Notes: generated by a model from the sequence alone, not told the origin. DNA of 64,000 nt from Setoptus koraiensis (GCA_048013815.1 CM106585.1:14384001-14448000); one strand, 5' to 3'; positions 35,654 through 48,093 are shown, counted from the stretch's first letter. Made by a program: numbers and translations.

Positions 35654-36272
35654 TCGCTTTACTTTTTATTTATTGGATTTGAAACAACTTACACCATGAA
35701 TGAATTCATACACAATCAATCTTCATCGATATGGAACAATCATTCCACACAGCGCCCACAGAACACAAAAGCCGACGCAACCAACTTTTGGCTCGATCAA
35801 CAAATAAATCGAGCTGCATCGAGACATTCAAAATCGCTAACTGTACAGTGAGAGAAGGGGAGAATATACAGACAAAATGATAAAAGTTAAATGAGAAAAC
35901 AAGTGCCGACCACTAATCGTGCATCAATTTTTGACCAAAATCATCCTGTCAACTGTCAAAAATCATGTTTGCCCAGCTCATAACGTATCAAGTAGGATGC
36001 ATCCTACCAAAAATGTTTTTCATCTAATCTACAAAACTTAAATGGAACAAATATCTCAGTGTTATAAAAACGACATAAAATATGGGTGTGGGTGTCTGAG
36101 TGTGTTTGCATAATATATCTATATGTATCGAAAGAAAAAAAAGATGAGAGATAAACAAAGAGCACGCTTGTCAGCGAAAGAGAGACAGAACTAGAGAGAG
36201 TTCAGCCATCATGAAATAATATGCAAATATGACATCAGTTATGCTAAAAAGCAACAATTATATGTAAGAAAT
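35654..36272. other. 3' flank of the neuropeptide gene
   Basis: No gene seen. An AATAAA at about 35804 could end the neuropeptide transcript. Purine-rich stretches (AGAGAGA, GAAAGAAAAAA) occur at 36130-36200. Confidence 0.5.
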
Positions 36273-36447
36273 ATGAATAATCTCTAATTAAACAGTAACG
36301 AAAATCAATCTTAAAATAAACTCGTTGTTTCATCTTAACCTGACCCAATTTATTCGGTGCCTTCAGTTTCAGTGTGCCTCTCGCCGAAGTAAATCCGATC
36401 CATCACCTTCTGGGAACCTTCGGATAAACTTTTTATCAACCCTTGAG

Positions 36448-36687
36448 TAGTGTGGCGGCTTTTATTCTCGAATAAAGGCCATAAAGGCCGCTTTAGGCCC
36501 GTTTGGATTTAAACCGTCGGGCCTAAAGTGGGCTCTATTTCGAATAAAAGTCCGAATAAAGGCCAATTTAGGCCACTTTAGGTCCAGGCTTTAATTATAA
36601 AAGCCAAAAGCCACTTTAAGCCCGAAGGGGCCTAAGGTGGCTTTTAATAAAAGCCATGGGTTTTAAACCATTTAGGCCGCCTCACTA
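36448..36687. mobile_element. hAT-type MITE, 240 bp (second family), in the derived copy
   Basis: The TIRs are TAGTGTGGCGGC and GCCGCCTCACTA (one mismatch), flanked by identical 8-bp duplications CCCTTGAG at 36440-36447 and 36688-36695. The interior is made of repeated TTTAGGCC and AATAAAGGCC words that fold back. No transposase. Its TIR starts TAGTG like the 32.3-kb element, but the interior is different. Confidence 0.85.
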
Positions 36688-37166
36688 CCCTTGAGAAGTG
36701 ATCTCGAAAAACGCCACGTACTAGAACTAGTCTAGACACTAGTGAGACTAGATAATCGGTAAATCAATGACTGCCTCACTGTCCTCTCCGTCAGCATACC
36801 AGACGAGTGAATAATACGCCAGTTTCTTTGAGATTTATTTATTTGACGCCAGCGCAGACTTTATTTTGTCTAATGGAAATCTGTTTGTTACATGTGTCTG
36901 TTGTTATTTGACCAATGTCAACCAATTTGTAGTTGTGTAGCTCAGCTCTACGCAGTCCACATATCCAATGTGGAATTACTTTGTTTGTTATATCACAAAT
37001 TAGATGATCAATTAAGCCGTGGAAAAGGAAGTTTTTTTTTTATCTACTAAGTTAAAATGTATCTAGGGGTGGGCGAGGTTAGGTGACACTTTCAATCACT
37101 CTGTTTACATCTCAATTAGTTCAGTCGGTTCATCTATCTAATATAATGAGACTTCCGAATTAGAGA

Positions 37167-37710
37167 TCCCTCGGCCAGGCCCCGGGTGCGTGATCGTCGC
37201 CGAGTATTACGATCTTGATCTCGTATTTTCTTTTCTTTTCCATTTCAGCATCAGTGAGGGTTCCATGAGAAATTGCGAAGTGGTCAGGATCTCTGCTATT
37301 TCCGACTCAATGCATGCGTTTTTTGGTGCCAAGAAATTTGACCTCGGATGGAGTAAGCTATGGCCGTGTCAAATTCTCAACCCAATCTTAGTTCAGTGTA
37401 TAGTTTCAATGCAAACTCTTCGGGCGTGTTGTGTTTCTCGCTGAGATCCCATTCAAACTGATCAACAAGAGATATGTTGCCTACGTGAACATTCAATTTT
37501 ATTAGTACTCTCTGATCGGTCTGTTGATCTAGAATGGTCTCTGTGGGAAACGCTTCGATTTGTTGTCTAATCGACTGTGCGATCGGAGGTTGAAATGCTT
37601 GCGGAGGCAAGTCCAAATCGTCACACAATATCTCAGCAAACTGTTCTGGGGTAATTAATATTTCATTCTTGTTCCAAACAAACGTGTCTCTAAGTTTGTA
37701 TCCCTCAACT
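37167..37710 (-). pseudogene. Truncated SNF5/SMARCB1 pseudogene
   Basis: On the minus strand this carries the middle and end of SNF5. About 85 residues, from [17 protein letters not shown] to near the end of repeat 2, are still nearly identical to the intact gene. The rest is frame-disrupted by deletions. In particular a block present at 39845-39935 of the intact gene is shortened, and the C-terminal helix region is altered. The N-terminal half and the promoter are missing, so it should not make a functional protein. Identity remains high, so the duplication is fairly recent. Confidence 0.9.
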
Positions 37711-38805
37711 TAAATATCTCTCTTTTTTGTCAGTATGCCCACAGAGGCGTTTGTCAACAACGTATTAAGATATATCGCACAGAAGTCGCTGATTCAAATT
37801 TAAGATGAACTTCCGGGGCAATGTCGTGCGCAGATACACTTCTGCATCGATGCTTATATAATCGTTATTTGTTGCACACAAACAAGGGCAGACTGGAATA
37901 TTATTACAAATCTGGACGTATGATGATGAACTTGACCGAATCCATTTATGGAATAGATGAAGAAACAAATAACGTTGAATTAACGGAAACGAATGAATCA
38001 AAACTATACTTTCGTTTTGATGCAATATTAATAGCACCAAGTAGCTAATCAAGCGAACTAAACGTCATCGTTACTTATTGTAAGATATACACATATCGTA
38101 CTCAGCGTTACGAACGTTAGATATGAATGAAAATAAATTTCAAGTCATTACCGAAGTTTTATTTGTATTTTTGGAGAGTCTGTTGACTAGGTGATTTGGA
38201 CTTATGCGATACATCACCAGAAAGCTAACATAATAGAAGGTAGAGATGATACGATGTAGCAGCAGTAGCATACATTTGACTATTGATGGCATTTTTCTTC
38301 TCAAAACCTTCAAAAACTTAGCTTCGAATTCTTCATATCAATGTATTGCTTCAATTTCTACTCAACAATCTATATCTAGGCAAGCTAAGCCGTTCAGGCG
38401 ATTTTCTTTTTCACCAAATTTTTTTATTTACACAACATTCCGAGACCCAATTACATAACCCCAAAGAAAGAAAAGGGAAAAAAGATTGCACCCCAAAGTT
38501 GCAAGAGGCGCAGAAGTGCCCTCATTCTGCGCGATACAGCCAAATATATCATAACCGAGTAAAGATTGAATCTAGTAGATCGAAAGAGCTTGTCGGCGGA
38601 TGAGGTCCCTTGCTAAGTTTGGACTGAACTATTGAGCAACATCGATTTGATGTAATAATACTTGATTGCTTTCAACTTGACAACTGTTTACATCTCACTA
38701 ACCACTGGTGTCTTCCAGACCAGTATCTATTTCGAATTCGCTCGATTCTCTTTGTTTGGTTGGAGGAGAATCAACATCATCTCAGCTTTAGAGTTTGATA
38801 GTATA
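37711..38805. other. Spacer between SNF5 copies with one unexplained frame
   Basis: A frame at 37821-38048 (+) reads RLEYYYKSGRMMMNLTESIYG and continues to LYFRFDAILIAPSS, with AATAAA about 80 bp past its stop. It could be a last exon or a decayed fragment of an unidentified gene. I cannot assign a family and see no good acceptor. The rest is AT-rich without a gene that I can support. Confidence 0.35.
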
Positions 38806-39733
38806 ATGAATAATCTCTAATTAAACAGTAACGAAAATCAATCTTAAAATAAACTCGTTGTTTCATCTTAACCTGACCCAATTTATTCGGTGCCTCCAGT
38901 TTCAGTGTGTCTCTCGCCGAAGTAAATCCGATCCATCACCTTCTGGGAACCTTCGGATAAACTTTTTATCAACCCTTGAGCAGTGTGGCGGCCTTTATTC
39001 TCGAATAAAGGCCATAAAGGCCGCTTTAGGCCCGTTCGGGTTTAAACCGTCGGGCCTAAGGTGGGCTATATTGCGAATAAAAGTCCGAATAAAGGCCAAT
39101 TTAGGCCACTTTAGGCCAATTTAGGCCACTTTAGGTCCAGGCTTTAATTATAAAAGCCAAAAGCCACTTTAAGCCCGAAGGGGCCTAAGGTGGCTTTTGA
39201 TCATCACAATGAAAGTCATGGGTTTTAACCATTTAGGCCGCCTCACTACCCTTAAGAAGTGTTGAAATGATCGCGAAAAACGCCACATATTAAAACAGAC
39301 ACCATTCAGAGGAGAACATCGGTAAATCAATGACTGCCTCACTGTCCTCTCCGTCAGCATACCAGACGAGTGAATAATACGCCAGTTTCTTCGAGATTTA
39401 TTTATTCGACGCCAGCGCAGACTTTATTTTGTCTAATTGAAAACTGTTTGTTACATGTGTCTGTTGTTATTTGACCAATGTCAACCAATTTGTAGTTGTG
39501 TAGCTCAGCTATGCGCAATCAACATATCCTACAAAGCAATCTAACGTGGAGTTACTTTGCTATATCACAGATGAGAGCATATGATCAATTGAGCTATGGA
39601 AAAAAAAGTTTTTTTTTGATCTACGAAATTAAAATGTTTCAAGGGAATGGACGAGGTTATGTGACACTTTCATTCACTTTGTTTACATTTCAATCAGTTC
39701 AGTCAGTTCATCTAATATAATGAGACTTTCAGA
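38806..39733. repeat. Direct segmental duplication, source side (3' flank of SNF5)
   Basis: Partner of 36273-37167. It holds the hAT MITE and the 3' flank of SNF5. The duplicated block continues into the SNF5 coding region to about 40325. Confidence 0.85.
38981..39248. mobile_element. hAT-type MITE, 268 bp, source-side copy
   Basis: Same element and site as 36448-36687. The left end is CAGTGTGGCGGC, the right GCCGCCTCACTA. The target duplications are CCCTTGAG (38973-38980) and CCCTTAAG (39249-39256, one change). It has an extra AATTTAGGCCACTTTAGGCC-type unit relative to the other copy. The shared insertion site shows the MITE was already present when the segment was duplicated. Confidence 0.85.
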
Positions 39734-40873
39734 TTAGATATCCTTCGGCCAGGCCCCGGGTGCGTGATTCGCAAGTCGCCTCATTCGCCGAGTATTACGA
39801 TCTTGATCGCGTATTTTCTTTTCCATTTCGGCATCAGTGAGGGTTTCTAGAGAGGGTGCGAACTGGTCAGTGTCGCTGTTATTTCTAAATGGGAAGTCCA
39901 GCGCTGGTAGGTGAGCCTCACTAAATGCATACGTTTTTTGGTGCCAGGAAATTTGACCTCGGATGGAGTAAGCTATGGCTGTGACAAATTCTCCACCCAA
40001 TCCTAGTTCAGTGCATAGTTTCAGTGCAAACTCTTCGGGCGTGTTGTGCTTCTCGCTGAGATCCCATTCAAACTGATCAACAAGAGATATGTTGCCTACG
40101 TGAACATTCAATTTTATTAGTACTCTCTGATCGGTCTGTTGATCTAGAATGGTCTCTGTGGGAAACGCTTCTATTTGTTGTCTAATCGACTGAGCGATCG
40201 GAGGTTGAAATGCTTGCGGAGGCAAGTCCAAATCGTCACACAATATCTCAGCAAACTGTTCTGGGGTAATTGATATTTCATTCTTGTTCCAAACAAACGT
40301 GTCTCTGAGTTTGTGTCCCTCAACTTCCATATCCAATCTGATGGGTACAAGAACTTCTTTAACATTAGATATCTGATGTAGGGCAGCGGGGTCTAGGTCA
40401 TCGTATACTAATGGATAGGAGCGAATTCTTTTCTGTGTCAATCTGGTGGACGCTTTGGCAATCGCAGTGGAACACGGTACTGCATCTAAGTGGTGAGATG
40501 ATGTAGATAAAACTGGAGTTGATAGTTGCCAATTGATTCGCTTGTTCGATTTTGGCTCGCGTTCCGTTCTAGAAATTGTCGGCTCGGATGTAATGGACAT
40601 TGCCTTGTAGCGTTCATCTTTGCCCTGGAAGATTTCATCGACTTCACTGGCTTTTAATAGAGTGACATTTGTTACAATTGTATGTGCCGCATAACCCTGT
40701 TGTGTGATTTTCTTCCGTTCGTCCATCGACACCATGCGTCTCCAGAGTGAGGGATACTTTTTATAAAGAGAGCCCCTGAACATACGCAAATAGTTGCCTA
40801 CATGAGATCCAATGTAGTACTTCTCGCCGCCCTCCTCCAATTGGAATGGTTCGGGCTTCTTTCCGTATGTCAT
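39734..40873 (-). CDS. Snr1: SWI/SNF core subunit SNF5 (SMARCB1/Snr1)
   Basis: This 379-aa single-exon protein is the SNF5 core subunit of BAP/PBAP chromatin remodellers, in the nucleus. The N-terminal winged-helix region includes [17 protein letters not shown] (residues 31-47). Repeat 1 starts at [18 protein letters not shown] (about 176-240). Repeat 2 is about 249-315 ([20 protein letters not shown], then [13 protein letters not shown]). The basic C-terminal helix [16 protein letters not shown] (353-368) contacts the nucleosome acidic patch in the human protein (established knowledge). Length matches human (385) and fly (about 370). It ends GAWPKDI, four residues past the Trp that ends the human protein. 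WDR24 lies 337 bp upstream on the same strand. Its 3' half is duplicated at 36.3-37.7 kb. Confidence 0.97.
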   Translation of the reverse strand: MTYGKKPEPFQLEEGGEKYYIGSHVGNYLRMFRGSLYKKYPSLWRRMVSMDERKKITQQGYAAHTIVTNVTLLKASEVDEIFQGKDERYKAMSITSEPTISRTEREPKSNKRINWQLSTPVLSTSSHHLDAVPCSTAIAKASTRLTQKRIRSYPLVYDDLDPAALHQISNVKEVLVPIRLDMEVEGHKLRDTFVWNKNEISITPEQFAEILCDDLDLPPQAFQPPIAQSIRQQIEAFPTETILDQQTDQRVLIKLNVHVGNISLVDQFEWDLSEKHNTPEEFALKLCTELGLGGEFVTAIAYSIRGQISWHQKTYAFSEAHLPALDFPFRNNSDTDQFAPSLETLTDAEMEKKIRDQDRNTRRMRRLANHAPGAWPKDI

Positions 40874-41210
40874 GGCGATTGTATATCTTGATTGGTGAAA
40901 TTTAAATATTAGTTTGTTATATTAAACTTGATTGTTGTTTGGTGCGATAAAATTTGATTGATCGCCAATCCAACAAAGTCATACAGCGAAGAATCAAATA
41001 CCAGTTGTAACAAGAAATCTGGGACATGTGTTCATTGGGGCATCAAATCAATTGAGCATCTGAGCGCCAAATTCAAACAAAAAAAATCCGAATTTTAAAT
41101 TCCGAAATGTTTCTCTGGTGACGAGAGCCCATAGAGAACTGCATAGTTGTGCTGGAATATACTTCGAATCTCTCACAATAATCAATCACAATAATCTCGC
41201 AAGAATCATA
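40874..41210. other. Intergenic between WDR24 and SNF5
   Basis: 337 bp between two minus-strand genes. It must hold the WDR24 3' end and the SNF5 promoter. I see no clear TATA box or other gene. Confidence 0.5.
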
Positions 41211-44057
41211 TCACACCCGCCAATGTCCAAACTCGCAGATATGTCCACAACCTGTTGGACAGTATTCGTTTTCCATAAACCATTGACTCATATGTAATAG
41301 ATGGCCACCATGATAACAACCCTGACACCATGCCATTAAACCTGCGACTACTCCGTGGCTGTCGGTTCAAAAAATCGGGATAATTCAATTTGGAAGTCAA
41401 TCGTCAGTCGGAGGTTTCGTGGAATGGTTTCAAAAGGTCAATACTACAACATATCGTAATACTTACCACACCGAACAGTCCGATGGTCTGGTTTTACACC
41501 GGTCACAAATCCACCCAACTTTTCCATTGAGTGGCCGGTTACAGAAACCGCATGCTGTATATATAGAGGTTGATGTTTGATTAATGGAGTTTATATTCGG
41601 CAAGGGGCTTAATTTGATCACTTGACTCATCACATTCCACAGTTGAAATTTACTCAATAAGTCTATGTAAGAATGATACCATGATTCTCTTACTATGACC
41701 GGAATCCTTTCGCCCACAATATTCTTGATTCTATCTCCCAAAACAATCAATATAGATACAGCACTTTGTACATCACCATCCTCGACGTGATAATTCAACA
41801 CATCAGCAACCACATCGGCGATGATATCAAAAAATTTAAAATGATACGCGGATGAGCTAGCGGAAACCATAGATCTGGCATTCGCATCCACATCAGATAT
41901 GGGCCCTAGAACATTGAATGGTGGATTTTCGTTGGTGGTGACTTTAGTTTCGTCTTCGTGATTACTAGATCGTGAACTGCTGGCAGAATCATCAGCTGCT
42001 TGACTAATGAGTCCATGAACGCGTCCACAAATCTCATGCTTTGGCTGAAAAGCCTCGTAAGGTAACCAATCATTTAGGCTTTCATCCGAGTCTTCCATTA
42101 CTTGAGATCCTGCATCAGTGAACGGACCCACCGACACAGTAGGGGCTAATGTGTGCTGGTTTGGTGTAGCTCCTTGATATAAACTGTAACTGGGCTGTCT
42201 GGAATTATCCACATGATCGTGATTATATCTTGTTTGCTTGCGATTCTCCACGGTAAGAGCAAATATCGAACTGGAATCAGAATCGGCATCATTGTGATCA
42301 GTAGACACACCTAAATGATGTCCATCCGCATTTGTGATCGCTCCCGAAAGGCTGTCATTTGTTGATTCATACATACCACTTGTCGCTGCAGACTGTACTA
42401 CCGACTTGGCGATGTTTTTCATGCGGTTCTTCTTGCCCAAAGTGTTTCTTCTAGACGGATTTGAATACTCGGAACTGGCCGGAATTTGGCTACTTATTGA
42501 GGCATCATCTGCAATCGAATAGTTGGCAACATGAGATGAAGCAACAACACCAGGTAATCCAACGCCAGCAGTGTGGGTACCTCCTCTGGATATATTGGCA
42601 TAGAATAATTTTAATATTTTCCAAGTTTGACATATTTGGAAGCGTTTCAATTTGGCACAAACTTCGGCATTGTGATCACATAAATCGGCTAGCGGCATAT
42701 CGGAAAGTTTATATTCTCTAGCTGTTCGTACAAACCAATTCATTTCGGTGTTTCTTGATTTGTAAACATCTAACTGACTCTTGTTGCTGAGTTGCGATCT
42801 ATTAGACCAATCATGTGATCTCCTAGATATAATATAGGGAGCTTGTAGGCGATTCTGTAATGGACTAGAGAACTGCTGAAATTTACCTGATAACTGGCTT
42901 TGTTGTGGACTGCTACCCACAAATGGTGCCTGGCTGCTGAGCGGCGGCAAAACGTTGCCCAGAAATGAGGCTGGCGCCCCAAGACTACTAGGACTGTGAG
43001 TATCGGACATGGTGCTATTGGTCGACTTTATGAGACCCAATGCCAAGGCTATGTCCCCATCTGGATTGATGGCCATGCCAACAGGATTCGCATGCTCCAG
43101 AGGCCTGTAGGCATCACTGATTGAATGCTGATAGAGAGTTCCATCTTTAGAAGTTGATACCAAACTCAAGGTAGATTTGCGCCAAGCTAGACCAGTTGTT
43201 GAATCGTTGTGTTCCATGAATGAGGCAAACGGTATATATGGTCGATGCACATCCCAAACATTTATACTAAAATCCTGCACCAATGAACAGCTGGCTATGT
43301 AGTATTTGTTGTCTAGCATCCATTTAATTTTTGAAACTGAAGCTATAGTATGAATACAATGTTGTAGATTGGGTTTCACACTACCAATATCCCAAACTTT
43401 AACATATTTATCTCTTCCAGCTGTGGCAAAGGTGTTAGATAATTCCGGATGCCAGTCACATGCAAAGACTGGACCCGAGTGGCCCGTGAAACGGCGCTCA
43501 TACCGATCTGTTCGTCTGATATCGTATAGTTGAACATAACCATTGTCTTGTACAGCCATGAACAAATATGGACTATGTGGAGAGAATTGTACATCTCTCA
43601 CGGATTCGCTCAATCCGGGGAATGTGGCCACTGCTTCTCCTGCTTTCAAGTCAAACAACTTGATCATTCCATCTTGTGAGCCACTCAACAAATAAGACGG
43701 TTCCGTATTGTGAAAGCACACCTTGTTGACAGTCCTCTTGTGATCCTGGAAGACCATGTCTAATTTTGAGCGAGATTGTTTCGATAAGTTCCAAGTAACG
43801 ACGGCCCCATTGGTGGCTGCCGACGCAAGAATATTCTCCTCGATGGGATTCCATGCGACGTCATTGCAACTGAAATTAAGATTGACATTTTTGCCCACCC
43901 TTAAATTGGCGGCTTCGGTGAAGGTCATATTAACATCATCTATAGAATAGATCTTGAAGACACTACGTCCAGCTACCGCCACTTGACTAGATTCTTTATT
44001 GAGTGACAGAGCGTTGGCGGGTCCGCCGACATTGGTGTAAAACGTTCTCCTGACCAT
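41211..44057 (-). CDS. WDR24: GATOR2 subunit WDR24, two exons
   Basis: Exon 1 is 44057-41467 and exon 2 is 41358-41211. The 108-nt GTAAGT...CAG intron splits a Cys codon (TG|C). The product is 912 aa, longer than human WDR24 (about 790) because of Ser/Asn-rich linkers. Residues about 15-340 form a WD40 propeller (LLSGSQDGMIKLFDLKAG, GHSGPVFACDWHPELS, ATAGRDKYVKVWD). A helical region follows after a low-complexity linker. The C-terminal zinc-binding RING-like domain is split by the intron: CGFCNRPL, CDRCKTRPSDC and SVC before, then WCQGCYHGGHLLHM and CPTGCGHIC from exon 2. GATOR2 works at the lysosome, relaying amino-acid sufficiency to TORC1 by opposing GATOR1. Without exon 2 the frame runs into a stop four bases into the intron, so annotation by open frame alone loses the RING. 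Divergent from the TIMMDC1-like gene. Confidence 0.96.
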
Positions 44058-44420
44058 CGCGCGATATATAGTTATGATAATTAGCGACTAACAATAATTG
44101 TAAGACGTTGTCCTTGGTACATTGAATAAATACATGTAAATGACAATAATTACGATAGATAATCAACTGATATAGTAGATACGTACATGTACATTTACAA
44201 CAATGCAAATGATGCGAGAGGATTTGTTGAAACAAGAATCATATGCTCGACCAACACATGTTTTTGCAGTGATGTTTACTTTGTAACGCGTGGTATCGCA
44301 TCAGCATTTGTTGATGGTTCAAGTACGAACCGCATCTATATCAGTTCACATTTTTTGTTGTAAGTTTTGTTTGCCCATTCGAACATTGTTATCCAATAAC
44401 AATCACCTGTCAATTAATAC
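44058..44420. other. Bidirectional intergenic region, WDR24 / TIMMDC1-like
   Basis: About 400 bp between divergent start codons. A TATA box faces the plus-strand gene (next entry). None is obvious for WDR24. Confidence 0.5.
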
Positions 44421-44448
44421 TATAAAAGTCCCTGATCATAGGTCAGCT
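44421..44448 (+). promoter_or_regulatory. TATA box and possible initiator
   Basis: TATAAAAG (44421-44428) is followed 24 bp on by TCAGCT (44443-44448), a partial match to the initiator TCAKTY. The predicted leader would be only about 15 nt. Confidence 0.45.
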
Positions 44449-44459
44449 CACCACTCGGA

Positions 44460-45206
44460 ATGAGAGTCAAGTTTGATAATAGCAGCGAATTAATAGAGGT
44501 TGCAGATGAGATCACAGCACCTCCAAACATCAGCGGAGCCTACAAAGATGGAAAGCTCGACTTGAATCATATAAACAGGATAAGTGCTTCGGTGTCACCA
44601 GAAGAACGATTACTAATATTGATAAAGTCAACATTACGTCTAGATGATAGTACACACGAATCAGATCTTATACACGGAGCAATGGGATACGGCTTAGCAG
44701 TTGGACTCACACTAGGTTTTATAATGAAAGGCGGCGATACGCATAGGGATTTCGTTAGAAATCACAACATGGCAGCCTTTGAGAATCATTTCATAGCCAA
44801 AAGAAAATATTTAGACACTTATATTAGTCAAGGTCTGATAAGATCGGCCAAATTTGGATTGAAAGTATCCTTGTTGGGTGGGGCTTGTTGCGGTGCATTA
44901 ATTGTACCCATGACAATTAGAGATGACGACTATAGAATTACAGATTCAACCTTGGCCATGGGTGCCGTCTGTGGTTTGTCACGTTTAACTCTTGGCACGA
45001 AGGCAATGACGATGGGCTCATTGATTGGTATGGGATTTGGTGCCTTTGCTGGTGCTCTAGTCAAAAGTTATTTATCTTATACAGGGAAAACGCCACAAGA
45101 GATCAGATTTTGGAATCATAGTAATTACATAGAGAAAAAGATGCGAAGGTACAAAAAAATGGAAAAAGACAAGGAGAGGGACAAACAATCGAAAATCTCT
45201 GAGTGA
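44460..45206 (+). CDS. TIMMDC1-like complex I assembly factor (Tim17/22/23 fold)
   Basis: A 248-aa single-exon protein. Four hydrophobic Gly-rich segments at about residues 71-89, 131-150, 163-180 and 183-203 fit the Tim17/Tim22/Tim23 fold. The last two (AMGAVCGLSRLTLGTKAM and GSLIGMGFGAFAGALVKSYL), followed by SYTGKTPQE, align with human TIMMDC1 (KYSGETVQE). The C-terminus is Lys/Glu-rich and presumably coiled. TIMMDC1 anchors assembly intermediates of respiratory complex I in the inner mitochondrial membrane. Identity is low, and another Tim17-family member is possible. Its 3' end converges with the ZP-N gene, 205 bp away. Confidence 0.75.
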   Translation: MRVKFDNSSELIEVADEITAPPNISGAYKDGKLDLNHINRISASVSPEERLLILIKSTLRLDDSTHESDLIHGAMGYGLAVGLTLGFIMKGGDTHRDFVRNHNMAAFENHFIAKRKYLDTYISQGLIRSAKFGLKVSLLGGACCGALIVPMTIRDDDYRITDSTLAMGAVCGLSRLTLGTKAMTMGSLIGMGFGAFAGALVKSYLSYTGKTPQEIRFWNHSNYIEKKMRRYKKMEKDKERDKQSKISE

Positions 45207-45411
45207 GCAAACTGACGGCCGTGATAGATTAGATGGTGATTGCATTTTGCTTCAAGCAAAATACGATTATTATTGTTGTAATTATTAATTTAAGCTTATC
45301 AAAGACGAATTCATCTCAGAGTACGGGCATGTGTCATTTGTGGCTGGATTGGTTATAATTGATACATGTATGTATAGAGGAGTTGGATGGACTAACAAAT
45401 GGTCATGAATT

Positions 45412-48093
45412 TCATACATAGGAAACAGAATTTCTTGATGATGGCTCAAACTCGAGCCTATTGTAATCATAATCTGGCGATAGTATAAAATCTGGCGATT
45501 GTTGGCGCTCTAATTGATCTAATTTGGTAGGCGATTGTCGCTGTTGTCGTTGCATTTCATGACTTTGTTTGCTCATTGTCTCATTGTCCGTTTGACGTTT
45601 TCCAGCCCATTCACCTGGTTCTTGGTGACCTTCATTTGTGGACGAGCCATGAGCTGGTGGTTGTGTTTCTTCGTTGTGACTGTCAGCGGACTTGTGGATA
45701 AATTCAGCGCCCGGCTGGAATTCACTGCCGAATCTGGCGTTTAATAGTTGTGCGGGCGCAATGGATCTAGCAAAATCAACATCTAGTTCTGTCAATGATC
45801 TAATATCGTCCGGATGAATTATCTTCTGATTTGATTTGCCTTTCTTTGTAGTGGCATTTGCGTCTAGCAAACTAGAAGACGATATAAGTGTCGAGGAACC
45901 AGTTAGGCCGTCGCTAGAGTCACCATCTGTTATGGCGCCTCCTTGGGCCAAAATAGATTGACTGGGGTTGGGGTTTCTAGCTGATGCCGTCTTATTCGAT
46001 GCGTGGTTTGTTTTATCTGGCGCGTCTGCCAATTTAGCACTGTTTTTCGCTTGCTTGCTGATCAGGGGCATGTTAGAGGCTGCATCGACGCCCGACATAT
46101 GATTGGACGTCGTTATTACCTGGTCCATAACCGAGCCAGACGAGGATGAGGCCGACATATCGTATGGTCCGTTCGAGGGCGACGACGACGATCTCAGCGG
46201 TGGCGCCGCTGCCGCCGCCTTGCAGTTGATAATATCATCATCGTTATTATTATTATTATTATTATTGTTTGCCAAATTGGCGAGCTCGTCATTTTGGAGT
46301 CTCATCATATATTCATTGGTCTCTATTTCGTGGCTTATCGTTATGTAATTGTCCTCGATGTTTTTAATGGTTATCTTCGACTTTGGCTTAACGGAGTGTT
46401 GCTGACCGGCAGACCGGTTGTCGCGACGCTGTTCGAAATCGTGCTCATGATAATGATGATCTGGTTGCTCAAATTCTTCCTCCTCGTCAAACAAATAATG
46501 TTTCACTTGTTGAGTTGGCGCCTCATTGGTTGCGTAATGAGAACCATAATATATGCTTCTGTTGTTGCCGCTGATGGAGGTGGGCATTTTATTGGCAGCT
46601 AGTTGTTTGTTTTTAAGCAACGTAGAATGCTGGTGATTGGGATGGCCGCCGAAGGGATCGTTAAAATCCGCATAAAATTTCTGCTGGCTCATGTTGTTCG
46701 CCGGCAAAACATAGTGTTGATTTAAAGCGGATAATGATTTTGCTCTAAACAGACGCTGCTGCTGGGCCGCCCTCTGCTGTTGCGACAAATCAACAAAACT
46801 CTGATTGTAGTTACGACGCCGTTTAATTGATCGACCATCTTTACCTGTCGGTTGTTGATTTGTTGCAGTTGCCGCTTGCAAATACTTGCTTGCGTTTCCG
46901 GTTCTGCTTTTGTAAGATCTGAGGGCCTTGTTGTTGCTATCGGTTGTCGCATTGAAAGATGAGTAGAAATGAGGCATGGTATGCGTGGCGACAAATGGCT
47001 TTGAGTTGTTGTTGTTGTTGTGATGATGATGACTATGATTGTGATGATAGTTGTTGCGATAGTGATGAGGATTGGCAGTGTTATCAATTAATAAATTATG
47101 ATTATCTTTACTACTGACGTAATTGCCCGCCAACAATTGTACATCTTGGCCATTTTGCAATTGCATTGCATTGGACGATCTCAGGTTGTTGTTGTTGCTG
47201 TTCACTATGTCGTCATTATGATACTGATAACCGTGATTAGTGTAATGAAGCGGATGCGATGACGACGACGACACAACATTGTTGCAATATGTTGCCTCAT
47301 TGACCGCTCGCCTGCCTATCACCTGTTTGTTGTTGCTGTTGTTGTTGTTGTTGGCCGACAATTGATTGTGATGATGCAAATAGGGAACATTGGCAGCATT
47401 GTAGTGACTGAATTGATTGTGATGATGATGATGCAACTGTCTATTGTTTGTTTTGTGCGCCTGTTGATGATCGCCATCAATATCCGACCATGAATTATTG
47501 TCATCATATTGAATGTGATGATGATAATTATGATGATGATTATGATGAGAATTGTTGTGTCTACCAGTGTTAGCGTAGCTCTTGTTTGCCGCAACAACCA
47601 CAGCGGCCGCTCTTGGTATGACAATAGACGGGGCGCCCCCAGTTGAGTGGCCGCCGGCTGAATGCGCCGGCTGATGCGGCGCCCCAAACAACATGTCACG
47701 TTGTTTGCCTGTGACACTGGCGATAATGCCGGCGTTCATGTCACTTCCGTCGGGCGACGATGGCGCCAGAGAGGCGGCCGAAACGAAGCGACGTTTGCGT
47801 TTTAGCGCCACCAGATTGTCGTGCTGCTGACGTTGTCTAATGCAATACCAGCCGCTGGCCAATGCCAATATAAGCAACGACAAAAACAAAATTGAGGACA
47901 AAATAAATATAAGCTCATATCCGTTGATATTGTCCAAAAAGAAGCTCGAACGGTGCTGCCCGTTGACGGACAGATCGCGCTTGAGTCCCGGCCCCGGGCC
48001 CAACGTGTCGAGCAAATTATTGTCCTGGGGCCTATTGTTGGATTCGAGCAGTTTGCCGCTGGTGTTTGGTCTGTCTATCAAATTGCCAAATCT

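Larger units (their letters stand above)
36273..37710. repeat. Direct segmental duplication of the SNF5 3' half, derived copy
   Basis: This matches 38806-40325 in the same orientation and order: a shared flank starting ATGAATAATCTC, the same hAT MITE, a second shared flank, and the 3' half of SNF5. Similarity stops abruptly on both sides. The copy is shorter because of several indels. Confidence 0.9.
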
